Positions 18,545 through 27,224 of a stretch of DNA of 64,000 nt are shown here, in pieces. The stretch covers positions 186,001 to 250,000 of the forward strand of contig NZ_JAYGHA010000002.1 in assembly GCF_034931405.1 (NCBI RefSeq). Direction: 5' to 3'. Source of the stretch: RDYJ01 sp034931405 (GTDB lineage Bacteria; Cyanobacteriota; Cyanobacteriia; Cyanobacteriales; Nostocaceae). Below the pieces are notes generated by a model that saw only the letters and a program-made list of their open reading frames with translations, did no database searches and was not told the DNA's origin. Both the position numbers and the translations under genes were made by a program. Numbering within the stretch: the stretch's first letter is position 1; the number at the start of each line of letters is the position of its first letter.

Positions 18545-19324
18545 TTAGTTGCTTAATGATGCAATTACTAAAGTTAAGTCATCATCAGTACGCTTTGTAA
18601 TTTTATCGGAGCATAAAAACTTTACCAATTGCTCCTTAGCGACAATTTTATCTTCAGCATTAGCCACAAAGTCGAATAAAGGAAAAAAGAATGGTTTGTG
18701 AGGTTCACCAATCAGCATATTCAAAGCCAGCATTTGTAGTCCATCAGTAAGAACGCCGATATTTACTATGTTATGACGCAATATTTTTATTTGAGTTGTC
18801 GTTAGGGCATCAGATGATGTTAAAAATGTGGTTTCGTTAATGTATTCCCCGTGGTTAGGGATGGTAAGCGCCTGTAAGTTACCTGTACTGTCCTTGGCTA
18901 CTGCTAAACCATCACCAATTTGAGCTACGGCGACAACTTTTGGGGTGGCGATCGCAATAATTAAGGTACTTGCCAAATCATCGGGCTGATGCTTGCAGAC
19001 ATCTGCTTCATCTTCTACTGCTTTTTTAGCGGCTAATATGCTCTCAGTTAACAAATCATGTAAAAGCCCATCCTCAGCCAGAATACTAGGGATGTTTTCG
19101 CAATCTGAAATATGCTCTATGGCTGTTTCTACAGCAATCATCGCTCCCACTTTTCCCAAGCTGGCAGAACCTGCCCCATCTGCTGCTGCTATGACTAATA
19201 CATCATTTGGCAGTATCTGCCAATGGTGAGCATCTTGACACAACTGTTGGTTTTTGATATGACTGGTTCCACATACCGAAGCCGCTACTATCCGCCATTG
19301 AGAAATTTGTTTTGGTGTGTTCAT
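18545..19324 (-). CDS. PP2C-type protein phosphatase of the TerY-P triad
   Basis: A 259-residue cytosolic PP2C-like phosphatase. Metal-binding motifs include QDAHHW near residue 30 and AAADGAGSASLGKVGA near 53-68, with the later aspartates in VAQIGDGLAV and ITKRTDDDLTLVIASL at the C-terminus. It should dephosphorylate Ser/Thr residues, most likely the neighbouring kinase or its substrates. The gene lies 181 bp after the vWA gene and 152 bp before the kinase gene, all on the minus strand. No Shine-Dalgarno sequence is evident before the ATG. Confidence 0.83.
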   Translation of the reverse strand: MNTPKQISQWRIVAASVCGTSHIKNQQLCQDAHHWQILPNDVLVIAAADGAGSASLGKVGAMIAVETAIEHISDCENIPSILAEDGLLHDLLTESILAAKKAVEDEADVCKHQPDDLASTLIIAIATPKVVAVAQIGDGLAVAKDSTGNLQALTIPNHGEYINETTFLTSSDALTTTQIKILRHNIVNIGVLTDGLQMLALNMLIGEPHKPFFFPLFDFVANAEDKIVAKEQLVKFLCSDKITKRTDDDLTLVIASLSN

Positions 19325-19351
19325 AAATTTGTTTTCACAGCTATAGCAGGA

Positions 19352-19382
19352 ACAGGTGACAGGTGACAGGTGACAGGTGACA
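19352..19382. repeat. STRR, four copies of CAGGTGA
   Basis: Head-to-tail 7-mers lie 28 bp upstream of the PP2C start codon, within the leader of that gene. Confidence 0.8.
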
Positions 19383-19505
19383 GAGTTGAATGTCTGTTTA
19401 TATATATCTTAGTTTTGTCAATGGCTAACACCACGCTACGCTATCAGTTGATTTCCTAAACACCTTAGTTGTTGCCATAACTGTTCACTGATAACTGAAT
19501 AACTG

Positions 19506-20180
19506 TTAAACAGACCCCCAACCGATGGGTGGTAGTGCCACTTGATCGTCTACCTTGGAATGGGAGACGGCTGACATACTCGCTGATAGCCAAACAAACA
19601 TTTCAATAAAGTTTAATCCTTTTAGTTTGAGGGGAGTTCGCACAGACATTTGATGCAAACGGCTCATGTTCGCATCCTCTACTCCTACAGTAAAAAATGC
19701 CACACGTTTATTTGCTTCATCTCCTTGTAGGCGCTGTACTGCTTGCTCAATGACATTATCTAGCTCACCTTGCGGTTCACCATCTGTAATCATAAATACC
19801 CAAGGACGGTAGTAAGCAATGCCGTTAGCACGATACTGGGATTTGCGTTCTTGAATTATTTCTAAGGATTTATGAATTCCCGCCCCCATTGTTGTTAACC
19901 CTTGGGCTGTTAGAATGGGTGGGTTGAATTGGTCTGCGGTGACAAAATCCTGCACAACATTGATATGACTATCAAAAGTAACAATTGCTACTTCTACCCT
20001 CCTGGCTGCCAATGAATTTTTTACCAGTTCATCCTTAAAACTCAGTAGTCCCTGATTTAATGCCTCAATCCGTTCTCCTTGCATAGAACCAGACGTATCC
20101 AGCAATAGCACGCACGGACAACGCGGTTCGGGGTTTTCTGCAAATTCTACGACTTCATCTAGTTTTAGTGTATCCAGCAT
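19506..20180 (-). CDS. TerY-like von Willebrand factor A protein
   Basis: The ATG at 20180 (MLDTLKLDEVVEFAENPEPR) is preferred over an upstream TTG. The 224-residue product is a single vWA domain with the MIDAS motif LLLDTSGSMQGE, the threonine in GLTTMGAG and the aspartate in FMITDGEPQGE. TerY proteins bind a metal through this site and act as scaffolds in tellurite/stress-response and phosphorylation systems. It is first in the minus-strand set vWA-PP2C-kinase, which defines the TerY-P triad. No TerC/TerD genes are present in the window. Confidence 0.85.
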   Translation of the reverse strand: MLDTLKLDEVVEFAENPEPRCPCVLLLDTSGSMQGERIEALNQGLLSFKDELVKNSLAARRVEVAIVTFDSHINVVQDFVTADQFNPPILTAQGLTTMGAGIHKSLEIIQERKSQYRANGIAYYRPWVFMITDGEPQGELDNVIEQAVQRLQGDEANKRVAFFTVGVEDANMSRLHQMSVRTPLKLKGLNFIEMFVWLSASMSAVSHSKVDDQVALPPIGWGSV

Positions 20181-20816
20181 AACCTTTTGTGTTATGTTAT
20201 AGTCCAACGCTTTAATTTCCTTTTCTCAAAGTATATAGTTTGCCAGACTATTACGACTACAATTATGGTGTTTGGCGATAGATAGATGAAAATTCATCTA
20301 TCAAATTATTCTCATCAAATTCTCTATTTCAGGAAACTTGAATTACCATATAGTTTAGTTAAAGTAAGGCAATCGGGGGTAAACATCTAGAGTAAACATT
20401 ATTTATTTTGCTGCATCTATCATTTGTTTTCAACTAGTTAAGAATATAATAATATTCAATATATACATTGTTAATAATAAAAACTTAAAGATTTTATGTG
20501 GAAAATTTCTTAAACATCGACCACTCAGTAATTATCATCAATGCAGTCATTAGATAATGGACACAGTGTAAAAATGAAAACTGATAATTCGCTTTACCTT
20601 TAACATAGCAAACTAGTTGACATTCTAGTATTATTATGTAACTTACGAAGGAGTAATGGATATAGCTGACGATAGATATTTTATATTTACTAATCCATAA
20701 TTAGTTGAATTAGTTGATATGGAAAGCTGAATGAGAACGACATACATATTTAATCTAATCCCGAAATTTATTCTCTCTCAATCCTAAGTCAAATTTTCCG
20801 AAAAAACTGTAAAATT
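20181..20816. other. 636-bp AT-rich divergent intergenic region
   Basis: It separates the divergently transcribed TerY-P triad (minus) and the PatA-type regulator (plus) and should hold both promoters. No ORF, repeat or credible RNA structure was recognised. Confidence 0.5.
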
Positions 20817-22184
20817 ATGAATAATACTGGCACATTTAACAAATTATCTCCTGAAAGTTTATTAAGACAATTAACAAATTCTTATGACACTACTTGTTTA
20901 CAAGTCTGGAACAATTCAGTGTTATGGTCCATATACTTGGAACAAGGAAAAATCCTTTATGCCACTCATTCTGTTGAACCCTTTGATAGACTAGAACGGC
21001 ATATTCGCCGTCTGAGTCAGCAAATTCCCCTGGTGACTAATGAGGTTCGTGTACAATTACGGATGACTTTTGAACCTGATTGGCAAACTCAGTTAAGCGA
21101 AGGTTCTCATCATTATCTCAGCCAACCGCCAGAATATCAAGCTATTCACTGGCTAATTACCCAAAAACATCTATTATCTCACCAAGCAGCATTAGTGATT
21201 CAAGAGTTAGTTAAAGAGGTGATTGAGTCTTTTTTACTGATTGGAGAAGGAACTTATGAATTAACAGCACCAGTTAATAGCTTACCTAAAATTTGCAAGC
21301 TGGATGCTGAGAATATCATGGAACGCTGCCAAAACCGCTTGCAGAATTGGCAGTCTTTCGCTCCTCAAATCTCTTCTCCCTATCAGCGTCCATACCTGTT
21401 AATTAACAGTAAATTTTATGACAAACAATTACCAGAATTGCAGCAAAATATCACTACCTGGATGAAGGGTTTTAGTTTACGTCATTTGGCAGTAATTATG
21501 AATCTGGATGAGGTGGAATTAGCTAGAACTCTATACCCACATATTCTTCAGGGTTCGATTATTTTACATCAACCAGATCCTCCATTTGATAAATTGCCTA
21601 AAACCTTTGAAGATGTTCCACTAACTCCTAGATACAACACCTTCAATATTAATGAAAAATCCTTTAATGTAGGACTATCACCATATACTACTCCTGAAGA
21701 AGACCCTGTAACTCAAGTTTCTTCACCAAAAGAAAGCCTTGAGCAAGCAAACACATTAAAATCAAATAACATACAAGCTGAGGAAGAAAACGTCAAAACT
21801 GCTACCATAACCGCTAAAAAACCCTACAAAATTATTTCTGTAGATGATAGTCCCACAATTCTTAAAGAAATTAGCCGTTATTTGGCAGATGAAAACGCTG
21901 CTGTAGTAACTATTAATGATCCAGTTAAAGCGGTAATGTCTATTATTAGACATAAGCCAGATTTGATTTTATTGGATCTGAACATGGCTGGAATTGATGG
22001 TTATGAATTATGCCGGATTATCCGTAATAATTCTATGTTTAAGGAAATTCCTATTATTTTCGTGACTGGTAATAAGGGAATTGTCGATAAGGTAAAAGCA
22101 AGAATGGTAGGAGCTTCTGGTTATTTAACTAAACCTTTTACTCGTACTGAATTGCTAAAAATGATATTTATGCACTTGGCATAA
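20817..22184 (+). CDS. PatA-type response regulator (PATAN domain plus receiver)
   Basis: 455 residues. The N-terminal ~270 residues match the PATAN arrangement of PatA/PixG proteins: LSPESLLRQLTNSYDTTCLQ at the start, then an FSLRHLAVIMNLDE-type helical end. A low-complexity linker (about 270-335) leads to a CheY-like receiver (336-455) with D343-D344 in SVDDS, phospho-acceptor D387 in LLDLNMAG and K439 in TKPFTR. The family links light or pattern signals to pili, phototaxis or heterocyst patterning. It lacks a DNA-binding domain and would act by protein contacts. No che or pil genes accompany it here. It is longer than PatA itself (379 residues in Anabaena), so it is a paralogue. Confidence 0.82.
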   Translation: MNNTGTFNKLSPESLLRQLTNSYDTTCLQVWNNSVLWSIYLEQGKILYATHSVEPFDRLERHIRRLSQQIPLVTNEVRVQLRMTFEPDWQTQLSEGSHHYLSQPPEYQAIHWLITQKHLLSHQAALVIQELVKEVIESFLLIGEGTYELTAPVNSLPKICKLDAENIMERCQNRLQNWQSFAPQISSPYQRPYLLINSKFYDKQLPELQQNITTWMKGFSLRHLAVIMNLDEVELARTLYPHILQGSIILHQPDPPFDKLPKTFEDVPLTPRYNTFNINEKSFNVGLSPYTTPEEDPVTQVSSPKESLEQANTLKSNNIQAEEENVKTATITAKKPYKIISVDDSPTILKEISRYLADENAAVVTINDPVKAVMSIIRHKPDLILLDLNMAGIDGYELCRIIRNNSMFKEIPIIFVTGNKGIVDKVKARMVGASGYLTKPFTRTELLKMIFMHLA

Positions 22185-22185
22185 A

Positions 22186-22357
22186 GGTGACTGGGGACTG
22201 GGGACTGGGGACTGGTGACTGGTGACTGGTGACTGGGTTATTAACTTCCCCTACTTCCCCTACTTCCCCTACTTCCCCTACCTCCCCTACCTCCCCTACC
22301 TCCCCTACTTCCCCAATTCCCAATTCCCAATTCCCAATTCCCAATTCCCTATTCCCT
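22186..22357. repeat. Compound STRR array (three repeat types)
   Basis: In order: about seven copies of the 7-mer GACTGGG/GACTGGT (22188-22237), about eight copies of the 9-mer ACTTCCCCT/ACCTCCCCT (22243-22314) and about six copies of AATTCCC (22315-22357). It begins a few bases after the PatA-type stop and ends 7 bp before the GTG of the next gene, leaving no room for a normal ribosome binding site. The minus-strand frame across it (GEVGEVGEV-type) is an artefact. Confidence 0.9.
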
Positions 22358-22364
22358 GAGAACT

Positions 22365-23642
22365 GTGGCACAAGTTGTATTAGAAAACGTTTATAAAAGT
22401 TTCCCTCCCCGGAAGGGAGAAAGTGCGACTACCCAGCAGTCAGCACCAGCAAAGGAAGGTGCAGATAGCATGAATGTCTTACGACGCATTAATTTAACCA
22501 TTACTGATGGTGAATTTATGGTGTTGGTGGGACCTTCTGGTTGTGGTAAAAGTACCTTGCTGCGGTTAATAGCAGGGTTAGAAGTGATGACTGCGGGTAA
22601 TATCTGGGTAGGAGATAGCTTGATTAATGACTTACCCCCCAAAGCACGAGATATCGCCATGGTGTTTCAAAATTACGCCCTTTATCCCCACATGAGTGTT
22701 TATGACAACATTGCCTTTGGGTTACGTCGTCGATTTGGGGATGTGGAAAAAGTTGCTGCACCTGATTTTCGTAAGTGGGGAGAAAATTTGCTGGTGGGAG
22801 TAACTAAAAAACTACCCAAAGGACTGCGTTATCTTTCTGGGAAAGAACGCACCATAGAACAACAAGTGCGGAATGTTGCTCAATTATTACAAATAGAAGC
22901 TTTATTAAATCGTTTACCTAAACAGTTATCTGGAGGACAAAGACAACGAGTAGCATTAGGAAGAGCGATCGCCCGCAACCCCCAAGTATTTTTAATGGAT
23001 GAACCATTATCTAACTTAGATGCTAAATTACGGGCAGAAACTCGCGCTCAAATCGTCAAATTGCAGCGCCAGTTGGGAACAACTACAATTTACGTCACCC
23101 ATGATCAAACTGAAGCTATGACAATGGGCGATCGCATAGCCATTATGTCTGGTGGAAAAATTCAGCAAGTTGCCCCACCTTTAGAATTATATAATTATCC
23201 TGCTAACCGCTTTGTAGCTGAATTTATTGGTTCACCACCAATGAATTTTATCCCGGTACAATTTCACGCACCCTTATTAATTACCCATTCTGATTTTCGC
23301 TTTACCCTTCCAGAAATCTGGGGAAGTGCATTACAAAAATACGATGGAAAAACTGTAATTTTAGGTATTCGCCCAGAACACTTGATTTTAAGTGTAGCTG
23401 CAACCAAAAATTTACCAGTAAAAGTAGATTTAGTAGAGAATTTAGGAAATGATAGTTTTCTAGCTGTAAGAATATCTGACCCTGATTTAGCAACTCCAGA
23501 TGGTCAAACTTTACAAGTACGAGTTCCCCCAGATAGATTCATCAGTTTGGGTGAACAACTTTGGTTATCACTGGTTTCAGAAAAACTACACTTTTTTGAC
23601 CCAGAAACCGATTTAGCCATATTTCCTCAAGATCATAGATGA
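22365..23642 (+). CDS. ugpC: UgpC/MalK-family sugar ABC transporter ATPase
   Basis: 425 residues from a GTG. Walker A GPSGCGKST, signature LSGGQRQR, Walker B FLMDEPLSNLDAKLR and switch VTHDQTEAM, then a C-terminal OB/TOBE region (GIRPEHLILSV). It would energise uptake of glycerol-3-phosphate, maltose-type or other carbohydrate; no permease or binding protein genes lie nearby, so it may serve several transporters. Two insertions are seen: about 17 residues after SFPPRK, and about 40 residues after FGLRRR. The first codons (MAQVVLENVYKSF) are conserved in the family, supporting the GTG start although it directly follows a tandem repeat and lacks a Shine-Dalgarno. Confidence 0.88.
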   Translation: MAQVVLENVYKSFPPRKGESATTQQSAPAKEGADSMNVLRRINLTITDGEFMVLVGPSGCGKSTLLRLIAGLEVMTAGNIWVGDSLINDLPPKARDIAMVFQNYALYPHMSVYDNIAFGLRRRFGDVEKVAAPDFRKWGENLLVGVTKKLPKGLRYLSGKERTIEQQVRNVAQLLQIEALLNRLPKQLSGGQRQRVALGRAIARNPQVFLMDEPLSNLDAKLRAETRAQIVKLQRQLGTTTIYVTHDQTEAMTMGDRIAIMSGGKIQQVAPPLELYNYPANRFVAEFIGSPPMNFIPVQFHAPLLITHSDFRFTLPEIWGSALQKYDGKTVILGIRPEHLILSVAATKNLPVKVDLVENLGNDSFLAVRISDPDLATPDGQTLQVRVPPDRFISLGEQLWLSLVSEKLHFFDPETDLAIFPQDHR

Positions 23643-23648
23643 TTTGGG

Positions 23649-23771
23649 GTAAGTATTCAGCTATGGCAATCTTTCATACCCAGATCCCCGACTTCACCAG
23701 ATCAATTTATCATTTATGGACACAATAAATAAAAGAAGTCGGGGATCTTATGACCTTACCTGAATTCTTAC
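23649..23771. mobile_element. 123-bp palindromic MITE, copy 3 (inverted)
   Basis: Ends GTAAGTATTCAG and CTGAATTCTTAC; 8-bp direct repeats GATTTGGG (23641-23648 and 23772-23779) flank it exactly, with one further shared G. Its reverse complement aligns without gaps to the 8230 copy. It begins 7 bp after the ugpC stop codon, so the transcript end of ugpC is probably formed by this palindrome. Confidence 0.87.
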
Positions 23772-23908
23772 GATTTGGGGAAGATGTGATTGGTAATGTT
23801 TTGGCTTTTTTTACATTTAATCCAATCACCAAAGCTGACATTTCCCCAGTCCCAAACTGAACTGATAACTTTGGATACACAGTGATTCCTAACTAACATT
23901 GTTGTCGG

Positions 23909-24295
23909 CTATGCCAACTTCTTCTCCCGATGGCTATTACGTACTTCTGCCTTTTGCTGACCACCAACTTCCAGATAAGCTATATCCTTAATTTTTCTAC
24001 TCAAACAGCTAGGCGTTAAAGGACTATCAGACCTTTTTTCTGTTGCTGTTTTGGCAATTTTCAGATTTTCATTTGGTTGTGGGTTTGACCTACTATTCCG
24101 AGAGTTTTCTTTGATGAGTCGGTTATAAGTACGGTAAGGAATGTAATGCAGAGGATTATAACCAACAAACCGCAACATTAAAACACAAGCCCAGGAATAC
24201 TTACCAGCGAGAATTGCTTCTACTACTTGGTCAAACTGTTCGGGATTGATTTTTTTATCTGGGTAGCCACTATTGCCAGCAATATCTTGATTCAT
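23909..24295 (-). CDS. hetP: HetP-family heterocyst commitment protein
   Basis: 128 residues. The core INPEQFDQVVEAILAGKYSW, followed by ACVLMLRFVGYNPLHYIPYR and TYNRLIKEN (residues 16-64), is the conserved HetP domain. The C-terminal half is hydrophilic and poorly conserved, as in the family. HetP and its paralogues control commitment of vegetative cells to heterocysts. In Anabaena 7120 hetP (alr2818) lies a few genes upstream of the HEP island on the same strand, as here, supporting hetP itself, but hetC is not adjacent and a paralogue (Alr2902, Alr3234, Asl1930 type) cannot be excluded. The 297-bp upstream gap shows no clear regulatory motif. Confidence 0.8.
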   Translation of the reverse strand: MNQDIAGNSGYPDKKINPEQFDQVVEAILAGKYSWACVLMLRFVGYNPLHYIPYRTYNRLIKENSRNSRSNPQPNENLKIAKTATEKRSDSPLTPSCLSRKIKDIAYLEVGGQQKAEVRNSHREKKLA

Positions 24296-24592
24296 GGTGA
24301 GTTTTAGTTTTATTTCAATGAAGTGAACTAGTCGCGTTTCTTTGAATGTTATTCAGTCAAGTGAAGAATTGATAAACTGCAATACTAATCGACCACACCA
24401 AGGGTTTTGGGTTGATAACACAGAAGACAATTGATATTCTTCTTACCTCTAGCTTCACCCAGAAATTTTGGTTTGGTTGATTACTATTTTGGAGACAGCT
24501 GTTGAATTAATTACAGGAATATATTGGTAATGGATTAGTAGCGAATGCTGAAAAAATAGATAAACTTTTCAACAGACACATCCAGAAATTTC

Positions 24593-25165
24593 TCAACTTC
24601 TCAGCGGTTCCCATAACTCCCAGTTAAAAAACCTATCCCTAAAACTGCTCTGTTGTGTTCGCTGCATCCAGATACTATGGAGCCAAGTTTTAGTTTTGGC
24701 AATTTTCGCTGCTAACTGGGTCTTTTTTTGTATGTTGGGGAGACACTGCAATAAATTAACTTTCAAAGCCAAGACTCCAGGGACTACTTTTTTTCCTCTA
24801 GCTGTAATCATCCCCAGAGTCCCAGTCATCACAGCTGTGATTTGCTTTCCTGGTGTGTAGCTGACTTGTGCAATCTTTCCTGTACACACCCAAATCATAA
24901 CTATGGGCAAAAAATCTAACTTGTTCCCCCAAACTACATCAGGAAGGGCTGAAAGTTGCTTATTCTCCCAGGATGTTGACCTGTTGCTTTTATTTTTAAT
25001 TACTATGTCACTACTTTGCGGTAGGACTGATAAAGTTACCGTTGGTGAAAGTACGAGACTTTCTATAATGGACACCTGACGAGGATTTAAATCAGAGAAT
25101 TTTCTCCCTAAATTACCCCGTTGGTTTGATTTTTCGACTGCAATTGACCTGATGATTTGTTTCAT
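24593..25165 (-). CDS. Hypothetical protein upstream of hetP
   Basis: 190 residues, not recognised. The ATG at 25165 follows AGGTCAGGTC. The N-terminal half is Ser/Asn-rich with SDLNPRQVSIIESLVLSP. The middle has a moderately hydrophobic, beta-rich stretch (VVWGNKLDFLPIVMIWVCTG) and GKQITAVMTGTLGMITARG. The end is basic and Trp-rich (KTKTWLHSIWMQRTQQ). There is no signal peptide or clear TM helix. It is on the same strand as hetP, 297 bp upstream, and followed on its 5' side by a 2-kb gene-poor region. Codon use looks coding and the frame is uninterrupted, so it is probably real. Confidence 0.55.
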   Translation of the reverse strand: MKQIIRSIAVEKSNQRGNLGRKFSDLNPRQVSIIESLVLSPTVTLSVLPQSSDIVIKNKSNRSTSWENKQLSALPDVVWGNKLDFLPIVMIWVCTGKIAQVSYTPGKQITAVMTGTLGMITARGKKVVPGVLALKVNLLQCLPNIQKKTQLAAKIAKTKTWLHSIWMQRTQQSSFRDRFFNWELWEPLRS

Positions 25166-25667
25166 GACCTGACCTGTGATTGAAAACCTGACTGTTTTTA
25201 ATCAAGTCTGTGTACTGCTGTGATGTATTGACCCTGTTGTGCAGTTTTGTAACTTCGTGGTTGTGGTTGCTAGTAAAAACAACCGCCCTTGGTTACTTAT
25301 TGACTGTGATTTTTGCTAACTAGTAAATGCAAGGTAAAAATTTACCATTTTTCTGTAATCTAGCGATTTGAGTAGATGCAGTTGTGTCCTTTTAAAATTC
25401 CACAAGCTTTAATTCAATAGATGTTACCTGGCTATTATTGTATAACTTGCAGCCGAAATTTAGTACAACTTTTCAGTAAAGTTTCATAATTTTTAATTCG
25501 GACGCGAAGATGATTCATATTGGCATCTAAAAGACTACATTCGTATTTATACTATTTTTTTTCGCCAATGTCATCTGCCACTTTGGCAGTCTTATAAGTT
25601 AAATTTACTGAATATCTCAGAATGTTCATTTAGGCATTGTGCAACTTTGATTTTTGTCCCAGTTTTA

Positions 25668-25693
25668 TCAAAAAAATGAGGGGTAACACCCCC
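25668..25693 (-). terminator. Intrinsic terminator, minus strand
   Basis: Read on the minus strand, GGGGT-GTT-ACCCC (25680-25692) is followed by TCATTTTTTTG. The short stable stem plus seven Ts fits a Rho-independent terminator. No protein gene ends just upstream, so it may mark an unannotated RNA between here and 26040. Confidence 0.55.
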
Positions 25694-26039
25694 TATTTTA
25701 TGTAACGAAAAACTTTTATCGGGTTTAATTTATCAACAAATATTACCCTTGCCTAAATTCAAAAAACCTTATAAATAAACAACTTCAGAGACTTTTAGAA
25801 AAACAAATACCTGATTTTTATAAAAATTAGCTCTAAGAGTTTAGTGATTATATATTGTTATATGTTTTTCTTGGAGGTCTGATCAGAAAATTGTTCTAGG
25901 CTACATCTATCCTCAATAGTATCAGATGAATACAGAGTAATAATTGTGTAGTAAGCAGTTAGATAATCCAGCTATTAAGTTATCGCTGATACTTTTTTAT
26001 GATATACTATATTTAGCATCTTTATCACACAAAGTTAGA

Positions 26040-26068
26040 CATAAAAAAAACACCCTGAAGCGGGTGTG
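26040..26068 (-). terminator. Strong intrinsic terminator, minus strand (candidate small RNA end)
   Basis: On the minus strand ACACCCGCTTCAGGGTGT folds into a six-pair stem with a six-base loop and is followed by a run of eight Ts. Just upstream lies a Pu-rich/U-rich linker with GGTTAAGCCCC. The arrangement resembles the 3' end of a cyanobacterial small RNA; the nearest upstream minus-strand gene ends 1.15 kb away. Confidence 0.65.
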
Positions 26069-26240
26069 TTAACAAAAAAATAAGGGGCTTAACCTGCATA
26101 TAACCATATAATTAAATAGCTAAATCTAAATTAAGCGACTAAAACTATTTTGAATTTATTTAAAGATAATTTTTAGTTTTTGTGAAGTAAATCAACTCGG
26201 ATCATATATGAATGATAATGATTATTTAAATTCTTTATAA

Positions 26241-26592
26241 ATGCAAATCCAAGGAGTTAATTGTGATGAGTTTTTGTTTGGGACACTATAAAAATTTGAT
26301 ACTTCGGTTAAAAATCACCATTTAGTCGAGATTCAACAAACTCGATTACTTTTGACTTGCCAATTAGAAATTAAAGAGTTAGAATATAATTCCCTAAAAG
26401 CCCAACATCGTTTCTATGGGTAAGAAGGGTAAAACCACTTGTGAACCTGACTTTTTCTCAATCAAGGTTGATGAGAAAACACAATTAACACCAAAACTGC
26501 ATGGTGCTGTATTTCAGACTCTGGGTAAAAGTAATTTTCCTGGTTGTGCATCTGTTGTTCATTTTTATAGTTTTCTTTTAGATGGCTGGTAG
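26241..26592 (+). pseudogene. Decayed small gene or pair of overlapping micro-ORFs
   Basis: A frame from ATG 26241 reads MQIQGVNCDEFLFGTL, then an in-frame TAA (26289), then 43 codons with coding character (VEIQQTRLLLTCQLEIKELE and on) to TAA at 26421. Overlapping it in another frame, ATG 26416 opens 58 codons (MGKKGKTTCEPDFFSIKVDE and on) to TAG at 26590. Joined by one frameshift and one stop repair, the two give a protein of about 115 residues. No family was recognised. It could be a pseudogene, or two short proteins of 42 and 58 residues; the second is intact. An AAGGAG sequence at 26252-26257 precedes a further 19-codon frame at 26266. Confidence 0.4.
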
Positions 26593-27224
26593 TAAATTCT
26601 TATAAACTTGTTACTACCTTCTTAATTACATTGTTTTACAGCTTAAAATCGATTGTGCTTAGTTAATAAATTCGACAATCATATATTTTTGCTGATGGAA
26701 CAGGTAATGATGGCATATTTTAAACATGGATATCGGGGTTTAAAACTTTCGACTATTATCATTACTTATCTTTTCTCAGGTTTCCGGGAATAACCGGAAA
26801 ATAAAAGCACATTCTTTTAGATAGATTGTTTAAACCCACAAAGATATTTATTCTCAGCAAATCTTAAGAAATTCTATGATTTTTACTTCCGTCTCATCAT
26901 CTGTGATTAGTCGCAATATTAACAAGCTGGTAAAATATAGGATATAAGCATGGCTTAGGATGCTGACACCACAAGAGTTTTACCGTTCAGGAATAGGTAA
27001 AAAAATTAGTATCGGCTTAATAAAAATCAAGCTATGTATCACAACAAAAGAATGCAGTGTACATTAGCTTGACAAATTGGTGATGATAGGGAAAATGCGA
27101 TTTAGTTAAGTATTTCTATTCTCTCTGTGTCTTCTGTGGTTAGTTTAAAAAAGCACTTTGACAAAAAATCGGACTTAACTGAAGCATATTGAATTATGAT
27201 GTGTTTTATTTTCTTACCTTCTGT

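Larger units (their letters stand above)
25166..27224. other. 2-kb gene-poor region
   Basis: There is no intact gene longer than 60 codons. It contains two minus-strand intrinsic terminators (about 25669-25693 and 26043-26064), a decayed plus-strand reading frame (26241-26592) and otherwise AT-rich DNA. The terminators imply minus-strand transcripts not explained by any protein gene: either a long 3' extension of the glycosidase gene at 27225 or separate small RNAs. Confidence 0.55.

Noticed and set aside
16197..20180. Complete tellurite resistance (ter) operon
   Set aside because: Only the TerY-P triad is present; no TerC, TerD or TerZ family proteins are encoded in the window.
22186..22357. 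CRISPR-like array
   Set aside because: The units are 7-9 bp tandem repeats with no spacers and no cas genes nearby.
22168..22371. Minus-strand ORF rich in GEV repeats
   Set aside because: It is a translation of the compound STRR array and has no real coding content.
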